Positions 27,908 to 38,095 of a DNA stretch of 64,000 nucleotides are shown piece by piece. The number at the start of each line of letters is the position of its first letter. Positions within the stretch are counted from its first letter, which is position 1. The position numbers were made by a program, and so were the translations under genes. Where the stretch lies: positions 1 through 64,000 of the forward strand of contig JAUYAU010000006.1 of the NCBI GenBank assembly GCA_030693335.1, in the 5' to 3' direction. Origin of the DNA: Sulfuricurvum sp. (GTDB lineage: Bacteria; Campylobacterota; Campylobacteria; Campylobacterales; Sulfurimonadaceae). Under the pieces are notes generated by a model. It worked only from the letters and a program-made list of their open reading frames with translations. It did no database searches and had not been told where the DNA came from.

Positions 27908-30900
27908 ATGAGTATCCCTCCATTTACCCATCTGCATTTGCATACCGAATATTCCCTACTTGACGGCGCCAATAAAATTTCGGCATTGGCGGCGCGGGTC
28001 AAAGAGTTGGGGATGACGTCGGTGGCGATGAGCGATCATGGGAACATGTTCGGAGCGATCGATTTTTACCATCAGATGCGCGATGCGGGGATCAAACCGA
28101 TCATCGGAATGGAAGCGTATATCCATAACGGTGAAGAGCTGGGGGATAAGAGCATCAAACAGCGTTTTCACGTCTGTTTGTTTGCCAAAAACGAGGTCGG
28201 ATATAAAAATCTGATGTATCTCTCCTCTCAAGCCTATATCAACGGCTTCTATTACTTCCCCCGTATCAACAAACAACTCCTTCGTGAGAACAGCGAGGGG
28301 ATCATCTGCACCTCTGCGTGTTTGCAGGGTGAAGTCAACTGGCACCTCAATCTCAACAGTGAGCGCAATGTCAAAAATGGGGCGTTAGGATACGATGAGG
28401 CTAAGCGTATCGCGCTGGAGTATAAAGAAATGTTTGGGGATGATTTCTATCTGGAGATCATGCGTCACGGGATCGCGGATCAGCTCTTTATCGATGAACA
28501 GGTGATTCGTATCTCTCAAGAGGCTGGGATTAAACTCGTCGCGACCAACGACACCCACTACACCTTTCCGGGTGATGCACAGTATCATGAAGCATTTATG
28601 TGCATCGGGATGAATAAACTGTACGATGATCCCAAGCGTATGCGCCACTCGGTTCATGAATTTTACGTCAAATCGCCTGAGCAGATGGCACTGTTGTTTG
28701 CCGATATTCCTGAAGCGCTGTATCATACACAGGAGATTGTCGATAAGTGTCAGCTCGAGCTTAATCTAGGCAATCCTACTCCTCCCAATTTTAAATTCAC
28801 CACCGAATATGCCCTCGAAGAGGGATTGGTTATCGAAGAAGATTCTGAATACTTTATCCACCGTTGCCGTGTCGGTTTGGAAGAGCGACTCAAACATGTT
28901 CCGCAGGAACGATTCCAAGAGTATCGTGATCGCCTCGAGTTCGAAATTGGGGTCATCAATCAGATGAAATTTCCGGGCTACATGCTCATCGTTTGGGATT
29001 TCGTCCGTGAAGCCAAACGTATGGGGATTGCTGTAGGACCCGGGCGCGGATCGGCAGCGGGGAGTCTGGTAGCGTACAGTTTGGAAATCACCGACATTGA
29101 TCCGATGAAATACGATTTGCTCTTTGAGCGTTTTCTCAATCCTGAGCGTGTGTCGATGCCCGATATTGATATGGACTTCATGCAAGCACGCCGTGGTGAG
29201 ATTATCGACTATGTGGTGCGTAAATACGGACGGGAGCAGGTAGCGCAGATCATTACCTTTGGTTCGCTGTTGGCCAAAGGGGTTATACGTGACGTCGCGC
29301 GTGTTTTGGACATGCCGCTTTCTCAAGCGGATATTATGGCAAAATTGATCCCTGATGAGTTGGGGATCACCCTCAATGGGAAAACCAAAGGGGGCAAAAC
29401 AGAAGACGGTGCCTACCAAAAAGAGCCGAAGATTCGAGAACTCATTGAGGGTGACGCGAGCGCGATGCGCGTTTGGGAATTTGCTAAAAAACTCGAGGGT
29501 CTAAAGCGCAATGCGGGGATGCACGCGGCGGGTGTTGTTATCTCCAACGAGCCGCTGTGGAAAAAAACCCCTATTTATAAACCCTCGGGGGAAGAAAACT
29601 ACATAACGCAGTATTCGTTGAACTATCTCGAAGACGTTGATTTGATCAAATTCGACTTCTTGGGACTCAAAACCCTCGACGTTATCGACAGTGCTATCAA
29701 GCTGATTAAAAACCGCTATGAAAAAGAGGTCGATTGGCACGCCATCGATGAAAATGATCCTGAAGTGTACAAGGTGATCCAAAGCGGTGACACGATCGGA
29801 ATGTTCCAAATCGAGAGTTCGGGGATGCAAGACCTCAATAAACGCCTTAAGCCCAGTTCCTTTGAAGACTTGATTGCGGTCTTGGCACTGTATCGTCCGG
29901 GACCGATGGAATCTGGGATGCTGGATGACTTTATCGAGCGTAAACACGGACGTCAAGCGATCACCTATACGTTCCCTGCGATGGAAGCGATTCTCAAACC
30001 CACCTACGGGGTCATCGTTTACCAAGAGCAGGTTATGCAGATTGTTCAGACGATCGGCGGATTCAGTCTAGGCTACTCGGATATTATCCGTCGAGCCATG
30101 GGTAAGAAAAAAGATCTCTCGGCGTACAACGATGAGTTTAGCCAAGGGGCGGCTAAGCAGAACTTGGACTATAAAAAAGCCTCCGAACTCTTTGACCTGA
30201 TTGAAAAATTTGCAGGATACGGATTCAACAAATCCCACTCCGCTGCGTATGCGATGATCACGTTTCAAACAGCATGGCTCAAAACCTACTATCCGCAAGA
30301 GTTTATGGCGGCATTGTTAACGAGTGAAAAAGACAATACCGACAAAGTGGTGAAATACATCGATGAAGCCAAACGGATGAAGATCTTTTTGGGAGCACCC
30401 GATATCAACCACTCACAGCTAGAATTCTCTGCCATCAACAAAGACGGCCAAGATCAGATACTTTTTGGTCTAGGGGCGATCAAGGGGGTTGGAGAGGCGG
30501 CAGTCGAATCGATACTCGAAGCCAGAACTGAGGGTGAATTCAAAGACATACAGGATTTCATCAACCGCATAGAACCTCAAAAAGTAAACAAACGGGTGAT
30601 CGAATGCATTATCAAAGCGGGGGGATTGGACAGTTTTGGCTACTCACGCCGTGCACTCTTGGAGCAAGTAGAGATGATGGTGGAGACCGCTAAAAAAAGT
30701 TCTACACTTCAAAAAGATGCACAATTCAGTCTCTTTGGGGATGATGACGAGGTTATGACGGTTGAGTTAAGCCTCAAAAACTATGAGGAATACGATCTCA
30801 AAGCGCTCTTGGAGTTTGAAAAAGAAACGTTGGGCTTTTATGTCTCAGGTCACCCCCTTGATAATTTCCGAGAGGCGATTGACAGTATCAACTATACGTT

Positions 30901-31432
30901 GTCATCCGAATTGGAAAACATCGCGGATGGATCGAGTGCGATTTTCATTGGAAAAGTCGAAGAGATCAAGGTGAAAATGTCGAAAAAAGGGTCACAGTTT
31001 GGACTGGTCAGTCTCATGGACTTTCACGGCAATATCGAGATGATGCTCTTTACGGACAAGCTCGAACAGCTCGAAAAAATGGATCAAGATGAACCCATCG
31101 CATTCAAGGTCAAAGTAACCCATACCGAAATGTTCACCCGTATCAGCGTTACGAAGATCATGACGTTAGCCGAAGCGAAAAAAGAGGCGAAAAAAGTTGA
31201 AACCAAAATTGTCGAAGCACCGCAAGAGCCTCTTGTATTGCGCATCCGATTGAGTGACAATCTCGAACCGCTTGAAAAACTTTATACGCTTGTTCGCCGC
31301 AATCCCGGACGCCGCGCGATCAAACTGATCATTGTCTCAAAACTTGCCGATGTTCTGATTGATTCGGCGATACGGGTAGATAACAAGGTGCTTGAAGAAT
31401 TAAGCGGTTTAGAAAATGTGGATGTGATATGA
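27908..31432 (+). CDS. dnaE: DNA polymerase III alpha subunit
   Basis: This is the replicative polymerase subunit. The 1174-residue product starts with a PHP domain (H-L-H-T-E-Y-S-L-L-D-G-A). The family C polymerase core has the catalytic pair in P-D-I-D-M-D-F near residues 418-422 and a third Asp region in K-F-D-F-L-G-L. The helix-hairpin-helix part (G-L-G-A-I-K-G-V-G) and a C-terminal OB domain follow. Length and order fit DnaE1. It is followed directly by an accessory operon. Confidence 0.97.
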   Translation: MSIPPFTHLHLHTEYSLLDGANKISALAARVKELGMTSVAMSDHGNMFGAIDFYHQMRDAGIKPIIGMEAYIHNGEELGDKSIKQRFHVCLFAKNEVGYKNLMYLSSQAYINGFYYFPRINKQLLRENSEGIICTSACLQGEVNWHLNLNSERNVKNGALGYDEAKRIALEYKEMFGDDFYLEIMRHGIADQLFIDEQVIRISQEAGIKLVATNDTHYTFPGDAQYHEAFMCIGMNKLYDDPKRMRHSVHEFYVKSPEQMALLFADIPEALYHTQEIVDKCQLELNLGNPTPPNFKFTTEYALEEGLVIEEDSEYFIHRCRVGLEERLKHVPQERFQEYRDRLEFEIGVINQMKFPGYMLIVWDFVREAKRMGIAVGPGRGSAAGSLVAYSLEITDIDPMKYDLLFERFLNPERVSMPDIDMDFMQARRGEIIDYVVRKYGREQVAQIITFGSLLAKGVIRDVARVLDMPLSQADIMAKLIPDELGITLNGKTKGGKTEDGAYQKEPKIRELIEGDASAMRVWEFAKKLEGLKRNAGMHAAGVVISNEPLWKKTPIYKPSGEENYITQYSLNYLEDVDLIKFDFLGLKTLDVIDSAIKLIKNRYEKEVDWHAIDENDPEVYKVIQSGDTIGMFQIESSGMQDLNKRLKPSSFEDLIAVLALYRPGPMESGMLDDFIERKHGRQAITYTFPAMEAILKPTYGVIVYQEQVMQIVQTIGGFSLGYSDIIRRAMGKKKDLSAYNDEFSQGAAKQNLDYKKASELFDLIEKFAGYGFNKSHSAAYAMITFQTAWLKTYYPQEFMAALLTSEKDNTDKVVKYIDEAKRMKIFLGAPDINHSQLEFSAINKDGQDQILFGLGAIKGVGEAAVESILEARTEGEFKDIQDFINRIEPQKVNKRVIECIIKAGGLDSFGYSRRALLEQVEMMVETAKKSSTLQKDAQFSLFGDDDEVMTVELSLKNYEEYDLKALLEFEKETLGFYVSGHPLDNFREAIDSINYTLSSELENIADGSSAIFIGKVEEIKVKMSKKGSQFGLVSLMDFHGNIEMMLFTDKLEQLEKMDQDEPIAFKVKVTHTEMFTRISVTKIMTLAEAKKEAKKVETKIVEAPQEPLVLRIRLSDNLEPLEKLYTLVRRNPGRRAIKLIIVSKLADVLIDSAIRVDNKVLEELSGLENVDVI

Positions 31433-31439
31433 AGATTGC

Positions 31440-31445
31440 TATAAT
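31440..31445 (+). promoter_or_regulatory. -10-like element of the ATPase-DUF4276-Phd operon
   Basis: TATAAT lies eight bases after the dnaE stop and 47 bases before the ATPase ATG, with a strong GGAGG just before that start. The operon can thus be expressed apart from dnaE. No clear -35 box or palindrome is visible. Confidence 0.5.
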
Positions 31446-31492
31446 AGACTGAGTACTTTATAGTTTGTGAGAATATGAGAGTTGGAGGATAG

Positions 31493-32575
31493 ATGAAAAT
31501 CAATGCTATTACGATAAAAAACTATAAGTCGATTAGCGAGATAGATGAGCTCCCACTTACTGACTTAAATGTTCTTATCGGTGCAAATGGTGCTGGAAAA
31601 TCGAATTTTATTTCTTTTTTCAAAATGCTTAATATGATTATTGAAAAGCGTTTTCAAGAGTATGTAAAAGTTGGAGGTGGTGCGGATAGTATTTTGCATT
31701 TTGGTTCAAAACATTCATCTGAAATATATGCAAAAATAGATTTTCATAACAACGCCTATAGCTTTCATTTAAAACCAACAGATCAAGATACACTTTTTTT
31801 TGCTGAAGAAGCAACTCCGTATATCGGAGCAAATGTAATTGGTAGAGTGAATGATGAAACAAAGCTTTTTGAAACAAAAGGTTCAAAAGTTAGAGGTTCT
31901 AGTTATAAAGGTGTTTCTGATCACGTAATTGATGCTTTACAGTCTTGGCAAGTTTATCACTTTCACGATACGAGTTCAACAGCCGGAGTCAAAAAAACCT
32001 GCGAAGTTTCGGACAATAAAAAACTTCGTCCTGATGCTTCGAATCTTGCAGCTTTTTTATATTTGCTCAAAGAAAAATATCCTGATAGCTTTTTTATGAT
32101 AGAAGAAACAATTAAATTAATTGCTCCATATTTCGATCGATTTGTTTTAGGACCTGATGCTCTAAATACAGAAAAAATACGCTTGGAATGGCGTGAAGTT
32201 GGAAGTGATCATTATTTCAATGCTACGCATCTATCGGATGGAACGTTACGTATGATTTGTTTGGCAACATTGCTATTACAGCCAAATGCTCCTGATACAG
32301 TTATTATTGATGAACCTGAACTTGGGCTGCACCCTTATGCAATCACCGTTTTGGCAAGTTTGATGAAAAGTTTTGCGGTAGATAAGCAATTGATCGTTTC
32401 AACTCAATCTGTTACTCTGATAAATCATTTTGAATCGAAAGATATTATTGTCACTGATAAATCAAAGGGTGCCTCACATCTTAGGAGGCTCGAAATTGAT
32501 GAATTAAAGGATTGGATAGAAGAATATTCTTTAGGTGAAATTTGGGAGAAAAATATCATTGGTGGTACGCCATGA
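31493..32575 (+). CDS. SMC/OLD-like AAA ATPase, first gene of a putative defence operon
   Basis: The 360-residue protein begins with the AAA_15/AAA_21 pattern I-K-N-Y-K-S-I. It has Walker A G-A-N-G-A-G-K-S at residues 30-37, the ABC-like signature L-S-D-G-T-L near residue 247, and Walker B V-I-I-D-E-P-E-L-G-L-H-P near residue 270, then S-T-Q-S. There is no fused TOPRIM nuclease; the next gene may supply it. Such ATPases drive many two-gene phage-defence modules, but a role here is inference. It is more AT-rich than dnaE, and its stop overlaps the next start (ATGA). Confidence 0.85.
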   Translation: MKINAITIKNYKSISEIDELPLTDLNVLIGANGAGKSNFISFFKMLNMIIEKRFQEYVKVGGGADSILHFGSKHSSEIYAKIDFHNNAYSFHLKPTDQDTLFFAEEATPYIGANVIGRVNDETKLFETKGSKVRGSSYKGVSDHVIDALQSWQVYHFHDTSSTAGVKKTCEVSDNKKLRPDASNLAAFLYLLKEKYPDSFFMIEETIKLIAPYFDRFVLGPDALNTEKIRLEWREVGSDHYFNATHLSDGTLRMICLATLLLQPNAPDTVIIDEPELGLHPYAITVLASLMKSFAVDKQLIVSTQSVTLINHFESKDIIVTDKSKGASHLRRLEIDELKDWIEEYSLGEIWEKNIIGGTP

Positions 32576-33195
32576 AAAAAGTGTTGGTATTAGTCGAAGG
32601 ATTTACCGAAAAAAGATTTGTAGAAGATATTTTAAAGCCTTATTTCCAAGATAAAGGGATTTTTGTAATAGCACGAAATTTAAAAGGTGTTGGAAATTAT
32701 GGGATTATTAATAAAGAAGTTAACAATCTCCTAAAGGATCCGAGTGCTACGTTAGTGACGACGATGATAGATTATTATCGATTGCCCAGTGATTTTCCGC
32801 AAAAACAACATATAAATCAACAATTACATAGTTCTAAGAAAGTAGAAGTTTTAGAAAATGCTTTTGGGGTAGATATCCGGAATCCAAAGTTTCTACCATA
32901 TTTACAACTGCATGAATTCGAGGCATTACTTTTTAGTGAAGTTTCCCATTTTTCAAAAGTTTTATCGACAAAAAGTCATGTTTCCCATTTTGAAAAAATA
33001 GTTCAAAATTTAGAACCTGAAGAGATAAACGATCAACCGAACACGTCGCCAGCGAATCGTATAAAAAATATATTTCCTCAGTATCAAAAAGAATCGCATG
33101 GCGCAATTCTTGTGAAAGCAATTGGATTGGAGAAAATGAGAGAAAAATGTCCTCATTTTAACCAATGGATCGAAACGTTGGAAAATTTATTATGA
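32572..33195 (+). CDS. DUF4276 protein, TOPRIM-like partner of the ATPase
   Basis: The 207-residue protein has the DUF4276 landmarks: V-E-G-F-T-E-K-R-F-V-E near the N-terminus (the acidic first TOPRIM-like motif), T-M-I-D-Y-Y-R-L-P-S-D-F-P in the middle, and L-Q-L-H-E-F-E-A-L-L-F. The family usually lies next to an AAA ATPase and is thought to be TOPRIM-related, so a nuclease role is plausible though not shown. Start 32572 overlaps the ATPase stop, and the end overlaps the Phd-like gene by four bases. Confidence 0.82.
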   Translation: MKKVLVLVEGFTEKRFVEDILKPYFQDKGIFVIARNLKGVGNYGIINKEVNNLLKDPSATLVTTMIDYYRLPSDFPQKQHINQQLHSSKKVEVLENAFGVDIRNPKFLPYLQLHEFEALLFSEVSHFSKVLSTKSHVSHFEKIVQNLEPEEINDQPNTSPANRIKNIFPQYQKESHGAILVKAIGLEKMREKCPHFNQWIETLENLL

Positions 33196-33452
33196 CACTT
33201 TTGAGTGCTTCCGACCCACAACTTGATTTCGAAAACCTAATCGAGCAAGTCACACTGACAAATGAACCAATTTTTATCAGTGGGAATAACAACCAAACTG
33301 CTGTTTTGATCTCAGAGACAATGTGGGAAGAGATTCAAGAACGCATGGATACGATGATAGCCGATCAGCCTATAAATGAGCTTAAAAGCGGAAAGAGTGA
33401 GGTCTATACGCTTGAGGAAGTGATGCAAAAATTAAATTTAGACAAAGAGTAA
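33192..33452 (+). CDS. Phd/YefM-like antitoxin, third gene of the ATPase operon
   Basis: The 86-residue product resembles Phd/YefM antitoxins in N-E-P-I-F-I-S-G-N-N-N-Q-T-A-V-L-I-S-E-T-M-W-E-E and in its short C-terminal helix. The N-terminus is atypical (M-T-L-L-S-A-S-D-P-Q-L-D-F-E-N-L). No RelE, Doc or YoeB-like toxin follows; the next gene is the housekeeping apeB, four bases on. The ATG overlaps the DUF4276 stop (ATGA), so it is made as part of the ATPase-DUF4276 unit. Its partner is unknown. Confidence 0.7.
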   Translation: MTLLSASDPQLDFENLIEQVTLTNEPIFISGNNNQTAVLISETMWEEIQERMDTMIADQPINELKSGKSEVYTLEEVMQKLNLDKE

Positions 33453-33455
33453 ACA

Positions 33456-34694
33456 ATGCGTGAATTTAACGAAAAACTAATTCAATTTATCGATGCCTCT
33501 CCAACGCCGTTTCATGCTGTGGAACAAATGGTGATTGAGTTGGATACCGTTGGGTATCAAAGACTCAATGAATCGGAAAAATGGGATTTACATGATGGAA
33601 TGGGTTATTACGTCACACGCAATGATTCGTCAATCGTCGCATTTACCTATCCTCCCTATTTTGATAAAGGGTATACCATTGTTGGAGCGCATACCGATTC
33701 TCCTCATTTGCGTCTCAAACCCAATCCTGTGACTAAAAGTGCCGGTATGACACGTTTTGGGGTGGAAATGTATGGCGGGGTGTTGCTTAATCCTTGGTTT
33801 GATCGTGATTTGAGCCTCGCAGGTCGGATTGTCTATTTGGATGAAACGGGTACGCGGTGTGAAAAACTCATCGATATCAAACGTCCTATCGGTGTGGTTT
33901 CATCACTTGCGATACATTTGGATCGTGAGGCAAACTCAAATCGTTCTATTAACGCACAAACCGATATTGTTCCGATGATGGCGTGCGGGGAAGAATTTGA
34001 TTTTGAAGCCTGGATACTAAGTGAAGCGGGCGAGAACGAGGGAAAATTATTGGCCCATGAGCTGAGTTTTTACGATGTCCAAAAGGGGTCGTTTATCGGT
34101 ATCAATAATGAGTTTGTGACGTCTGCACGTCTGGATAATCTTTTGAGCTGTTATGTAGGATTGCAAGCCCTTATTCATACCAATGACCCGATGATGCTAG
34201 CATGTATGGATCATGAGGAAGTTGGTAGTGACTCACATGTAGGAGCAGGGGGAACCTTTGTCGAGGAGGTGCTTCGCCGTATTGCCGGTGAAGATTTTTC
34301 TACTCTTATGCGTCAATCGCTGATGGTATCGTGTGACAATGCCCATGCACAGCATCCAAATTTTCCCTCAAAACACGAGAGTGAGCATGCTCCGCTGTTG
34401 AACCGAGGCGTTGCTATCAAAATCAACTCCAATCAGCGCTATGCGACATCCGCACGGACGATGGGGCGGTTTGTTCAATGTGCCCAAGCGATCACTGTTG
34501 CAACGCAAACATTCGTAACGCGCAGTGATATGGGGTGCGGATCGACAATCGGCCCCATCAGCGCAACGCGTTTAGGGGTAGAAACGATCGATGTGGGTGT
34601 CCCGACACTGGCAATGCACTCGATACGAGAGTTGGCAGGGAGCGAAGATGCTTACGGTTTGTATCTAATTCTTCTGCATATTGGTGAAGTGTAA
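33456..34694 (+). CDS. apeB: M18-family aspartyl aminopeptidase
   Basis: The 412-residue cytoplasmic metallopeptidase removes acidic N-terminal residues from peptides. Zinc-site motifs are visible: G-A-H-T-D-S-P-H-L-R-L, D-H-E-E-V-G-S (with catalytic and metal Glu), and the C-terminal M-H-S-I-R-E. N-P-W-F-D-R-D-L-S is also typical of the family. It begins four bases after the accessory antitoxin gene and overlaps flgS by one base. Confidence 0.92.
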   Translation: MREFNEKLIQFIDASPTPFHAVEQMVIELDTVGYQRLNESEKWDLHDGMGYYVTRNDSSIVAFTYPPYFDKGYTIVGAHTDSPHLRLKPNPVTKSAGMTRFGVEMYGGVLLNPWFDRDLSLAGRIVYLDETGTRCEKLIDIKRPIGVVSSLAIHLDREANSNRSINAQTDIVPMMACGEEFDFEAWILSEAGENEGKLLAHELSFYDVQKGSFIGINNEFVTSARLDNLLSCYVGLQALIHTNDPMMLACMDHEEVGSDSHVGAGGTFVEEVLRRIAGEDFSTLMRQSLMVSCDNAHAQHPNFPSKHESEHAPLLNRGVAIKINSNQRYATSARTMGRFVQCAQAITVATQTFVTRSDMGCGSTIGPISATRLGVETIDVGVPTLAMHSIRELAGSEDAYGLYLILLHIGEV

Positions 34695-35680
34695 TGTCTG
34701 AAACGCTTTCGCCCGAAGAACTAAAAGCCTTTATTGACCAAACCTACAAAGCGGAAGAGGAATTTGTTGCCCTGCGTCAGTCATACGATCATTTGCAATC
34801 AACGATAGAGCAAGTCATCGAGTTTTTGCCTAACGCTATATGGATTGTCGAAGAAGACGGTTCCATCTTTTTGCAAAACTCTCAAGCAAAAGCATTGGGA
34901 AATTTGTTTGAGACATTACGTTGGGATGAACAGGATTATGAAGTAGCTTTTGGTGATAGGTCGTATTTGATCAAATCGGCACTGCATAATGAAAAACAGC
35001 TCTTTAGTGCTACCGATATTACCGATCAAAAACGTAAAGAAAACCTTGCCACCATGGGACAAATGGCGGCACATTTGAGTCATGAAATCCGTAATCCGAT
35101 CGGTTCGATTGCCCTTTTGGCGTCAACGCTCATGAAGCGGGTCAAAGAGGAGAATAAACCCATCGTCAGTGAGATTCAAAAATCGCTTTATCGTATCGAG
35201 CGCATTATCAAAGCGACGTTGATGTTTTCCAAGGGGATCAGTACCCAAAAAGCTCCCCTGCAATGGAGCGTGATTCGCAACGAGCTCAAAAATGCCATCG
35301 GTTATTACAGCTATGCCAAAGAGATTCAATTTATCTTTCCGCAAGAGGACTTTGAACTGCAAGGGGATTTGGATCTGTTGGGGATGCTTTTTTCAAATTT
35401 CATATTTAATGCCATCGATGCGATCGAGCTGGATGATGAACATGAAGAGGGAAGTGTAGAAATCGTCTATTCGAATACAGAGGGTTTACATCGTTTTGCC
35501 ATCTATGACAGCGGTATTGCAATCGTCAATGAGAAACTGCTGTTTGAAGCGTTTAAAAGTACCAAAGAAAAGGGAAATGGACTGGGATTGGTGTTGGCCA
35601 AAAACATCGCAAATGCCCACGGAGGGAATGTTGAACTGTGCACCAGTGGACGCAAAGGGTTTATTATCACGCTGGGCTAA
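34694..35680 (+). CDS. flgS: Flagellar two-component sensor kinase FlgS
   Basis: The 328-residue soluble histidine kinase has an N-terminal coiled-coil and PAS-like part (about 15-110), the H-box [11 protein letters not shown] with His130, and an HATPase with an N-box in N-F-I-F-N-A-I-D-A and G-N-G-L-G-L. In Campylobacter and Helicobacter, FlgS phosphorylates FlgR to switch on sigma-54 flagellar genes. Similarity around the H-box and the preceding [10 protein letters not shown] supports FlgS. The regulator gene is not adjacent. Confidence 0.82.
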   Translation: MSETLSPEELKAFIDQTYKAEEEFVALRQSYDHLQSTIEQVIEFLPNAIWIVEEDGSIFLQNSQAKALGNLFETLRWDEQDYEVAFGDRSYLIKSALHNEKQLFSATDITDQKRKENLATMGQMAAHLSHEIRNPIGSIALLASTLMKRVKEENKPIVSEIQKSLYRIERIIKATLMFSKGISTQKAPLQWSVIRNELKNAIGYYSYAKEIQFIFPQEDFELQGDLDLLGMLFSNFIFNAIDAIELDDEHEEGSVEIVYSNTEGLHRFAIYDSGIAIVNEKLLFEAFKSTKEKGNGLGLVLAKNIANAHGGNVELCTSGRKGFIITLG

Positions 35681-38085
35681 AATCCCTTTTGGGCGTTTTC
35701 CAATTCCAAAACAAGTTTCCATGTTTTGACGATGGAATCGGGATTCAAAGAGATGGAGTCAATTCCCGATTCCACTAAAAACTGGGTAATCTCGGGATAG
35801 TCCGAGGGGGCTTGGCCGCAGATGCCGATGTATTTTTTCTCTTTTTTACACGCATCAATCGCCATTTTCAACATCCGTTTAACCGCTTCATTGCGCTCAT
35901 CGAAGATGGAGGCTACGAGGGTACTGTCACGGTCAACGCCCAAGGTAAGCTGTGTCAAATCATTGGAACCGATACTGTAGCCATCAAAAATTTTCAAAAA
36001 CTCATCGGCGAGGATGACGTTGCTGGGAATTTCACACATGGCGTAGATTTTTAAACCGTTAACCCCTTGTACCAGCCCTTGGGTATTCATAATCGCAATG
36101 GCATTTCGTCCCTCTTGCGGTGTACGGACAAAGGGAAGCATCAACTGCATGTTGGTCAATCCCATCTCATCACGTACCTTTAGCAACGCTTCACACTCCC
36201 ATTCAAAGGCTTTTTTGTAAATTTCGGAGTTATATCGGGACGCTCCTCTGAATCCTATCATCGGATTTTCTTCTTTTGATTCATACGCTTCACCGCCGAT
36301 CATATGGCGGTATTCATTGGATTTAAAATCACTGGTACGGACAATGACGGGTTTGGGATAAAAAGCGGCGCAGATCATACCGATTCCTTCCATAATCTTC
36401 TTTTGAAAGAAGTCCTTGGGATTGCCGTATCCTCGCATCAGGGTTTTGATTTCATCGGCGTTTGGAACGGTTTTATTTTCCATCATATCGATGAGTGCCA
36501 GGGGATGGGCTTTGATGGTATTGTTTATCACAAATTCCATACGTGCGAGTCCCACACCGTGATTGGGCAATCGGGCGTAGCGAAAAGCATTTTGGGGATC
36601 GCCGATGTTGAGATAGAGGTGTGTTCGAGGTTCTCCACAGTCACTTAGATCGAGGGTATGAGTATGATAGGGGATAAGCCCTTCATACACGTATCCAATT
36701 TCCCCCTGGGCACAGCTGATGGTCACTTCTTGTCCATCTTTCAACTGCGTCGTGGCATTATTTGCACCCACTATGGCACTCACCCCTATCTCACGGGCAA
36801 TGATCGCCGCATGACACGTTCGTCCCCCGCGGTTGGTGATGAGGGCAGAGGCTTTTTTCATCACCGGCTCCCAGTCGGGATCGGTGTTATCGGTCACGAG
36901 TACTTCGCCCTCTTGGAACAGGTGAAACTCACTGCTGTTATGGATGATACGGACTTTTCCGCTTCCGATTCGCTCACCGACAGCCGTACCGGACAGAAGC
37001 TCTTTTTTAGGTATATCGGTATCAAAGACATACGAGGAGAGGGTGAAGTTTTTTTCTTTTTGGCTTTGCACCGTTTCGGGACGTGCTTGAACGATGTAGA
37101 GTTTCCCATCCACTCCGTCTTTTGCCCATTCGATGTCCATAGGAGACTCTTGACCTGAGAGCTTTGAATAATGTTGTTCGATAACATACGCATTTTTCGC
37201 AAGATACATAATCTCATCATCCGAAAGAGAAAACTGATGTTGTAAAGTCTCGGGTGTCGTTATGTTGAGGGTTTTGGAGCTATCTTTGGGATCATAGATC
37301 ATCTGCAATCGTTTTGTTCCCATTTGACGTTTTAGAATCGTTGAATGGTGTGCCAAAGTTGGTTTGAAGACGATAAATTCATCGGGATTGATCTTACCGC
37401 CCACGATGTTTTCTCCCAGCCCCCATGTTGAGTTAATAATGATCAAAGAGTCCGATCCGGAATCAGGATCGATGGTAAACATGATACCGCTGCTGGCTTG
37501 ATCGCTGCGGACCATTTTTTGGACACCCACGCACAAGCTGATGCTCATGTGTTCGAATCCGTTGCGATGACGGTAGCTGATGGCGCGATCGGTAAAAAGA
37601 GAGGCATAGCATCGGCGAACATGCTCCAAAAGAGCTTCTTTTCCACAGATGTTTAAAAAACTTTCCTGTTGCCCTGCAAAACTGGCAGTAGGAAGGTCCT
37701 CAGCCGTTGCAGAAGAGCGAACGGCGACATCGATTACTGGTAGGTCATAGTGAGCGCATAGAGTGCTATAGGCGCTAATAATTGCATCTGTTAGAGATTT
37801 TGGAAAAGGGGTGTTGAGAATAAGCATGCGGATTTTTTGTCCAACGCTTGAGAGAGAATCGACATCATCGGGATCAAGCGTTGCAAGTAGCTGTATGAGC
37901 GGTTCTTTGATACCTGTCTCACTTAGAAAAGTACGGTAAGCCTCTGCCGTTGTTGAAAAGCCAAAAGGGACTTTTATTCCCTGTTCCGTGAGATTACGGT
38001 ACATTTCACCTAAACTGGCATTTTTACCGCCAACGGTACTCACATCCTTATTGGATATTTCATCAAAAAATCGGATAAATGGCAT
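35677..38085 (-). CDS. ppsA: Phosphoenolpyruvate synthase
   Basis: PpsA makes phosphoenolpyruvate from pyruvate and ATP, giving AMP and phosphate, for gluconeogenesis. The 802-residue protein has the ATP-grasp part ([11 protein letters not shown] near the N-terminus), the phospho-His site [12 protein letters not shown], and the C-terminal PEP-binding barrel with G-S-N-D-L-T-Q-L and catalytic Cys in G-I-C-G-Q-A-P-S-D. An AAAGGAAAAAAA sequence precedes the ATG. Its 3' end overlaps the convergent flgS end by four bases. Confidence 0.95.
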   Translation of the reverse strand: MPFIRFFDEISNKDVSTVGGKNASLGEMYRNLTEQGIKVPFGFSTTAEAYRTFLSETGIKEPLIQLLATLDPDDVDSLSSVGQKIRMLILNTPFPKSLTDAIISAYSTLCAHYDLPVIDVAVRSSATAEDLPTASFAGQQESFLNICGKEALLEHVRRCYASLFTDRAISYRHRNGFEHMSISLCVGVQKMVRSDQASSGIMFTIDPDSGSDSLIIINSTWGLGENIVGGKINPDEFIVFKPTLAHHSTILKRQMGTKRLQMIYDPKDSSKTLNITTPETLQHQFSLSDDEIMYLAKNAYVIEQHYSKLSGQESPMDIEWAKDGVDGKLYIVQARPETVQSQKEKNFTLSSYVFDTDIPKKELLSGTAVGERIGSGKVRIIHNSSEFHLFQEGEVLVTDNTDPDWEPVMKKASALITNRGGRTCHAAIIAREIGVSAIVGANNATTQLKDGQEVTISCAQGEIGYVYEGLIPYHTHTLDLSDCGEPRTHLYLNIGDPQNAFRYARLPNHGVGLARMEFVINNTIKAHPLALIDMMENKTVPNADEIKTLMRGYGNPKDFFQKKIMEGIGMICAAFYPKPVIVRTSDFKSNEYRHMIGGEAYESKEENPMIGFRGASRYNSEIYKKAFEWECEALLKVRDEMGLTNMQLMLPFVRTPQEGRNAIAIMNTQGLVQGVNGLKIYAMCEIPSNVILADEFLKIFDGYSIGSNDLTQLTLGVDRDSTLVASIFDERNEAVKRMLKMAIDACKKEKKYIGICGQAPSDYPEITQFLVESGIDSISLNPDSIVKTWKLVLELENAQKGF

Positions 38086-38095
38086 TTTTTTTCCT

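Noticed and set aside
36304-37158. Plus-strand frames within ppsA
   Set aside because: They are antisense to a fully intact, motif-complete phosphoenolpyruvate synthase gene.
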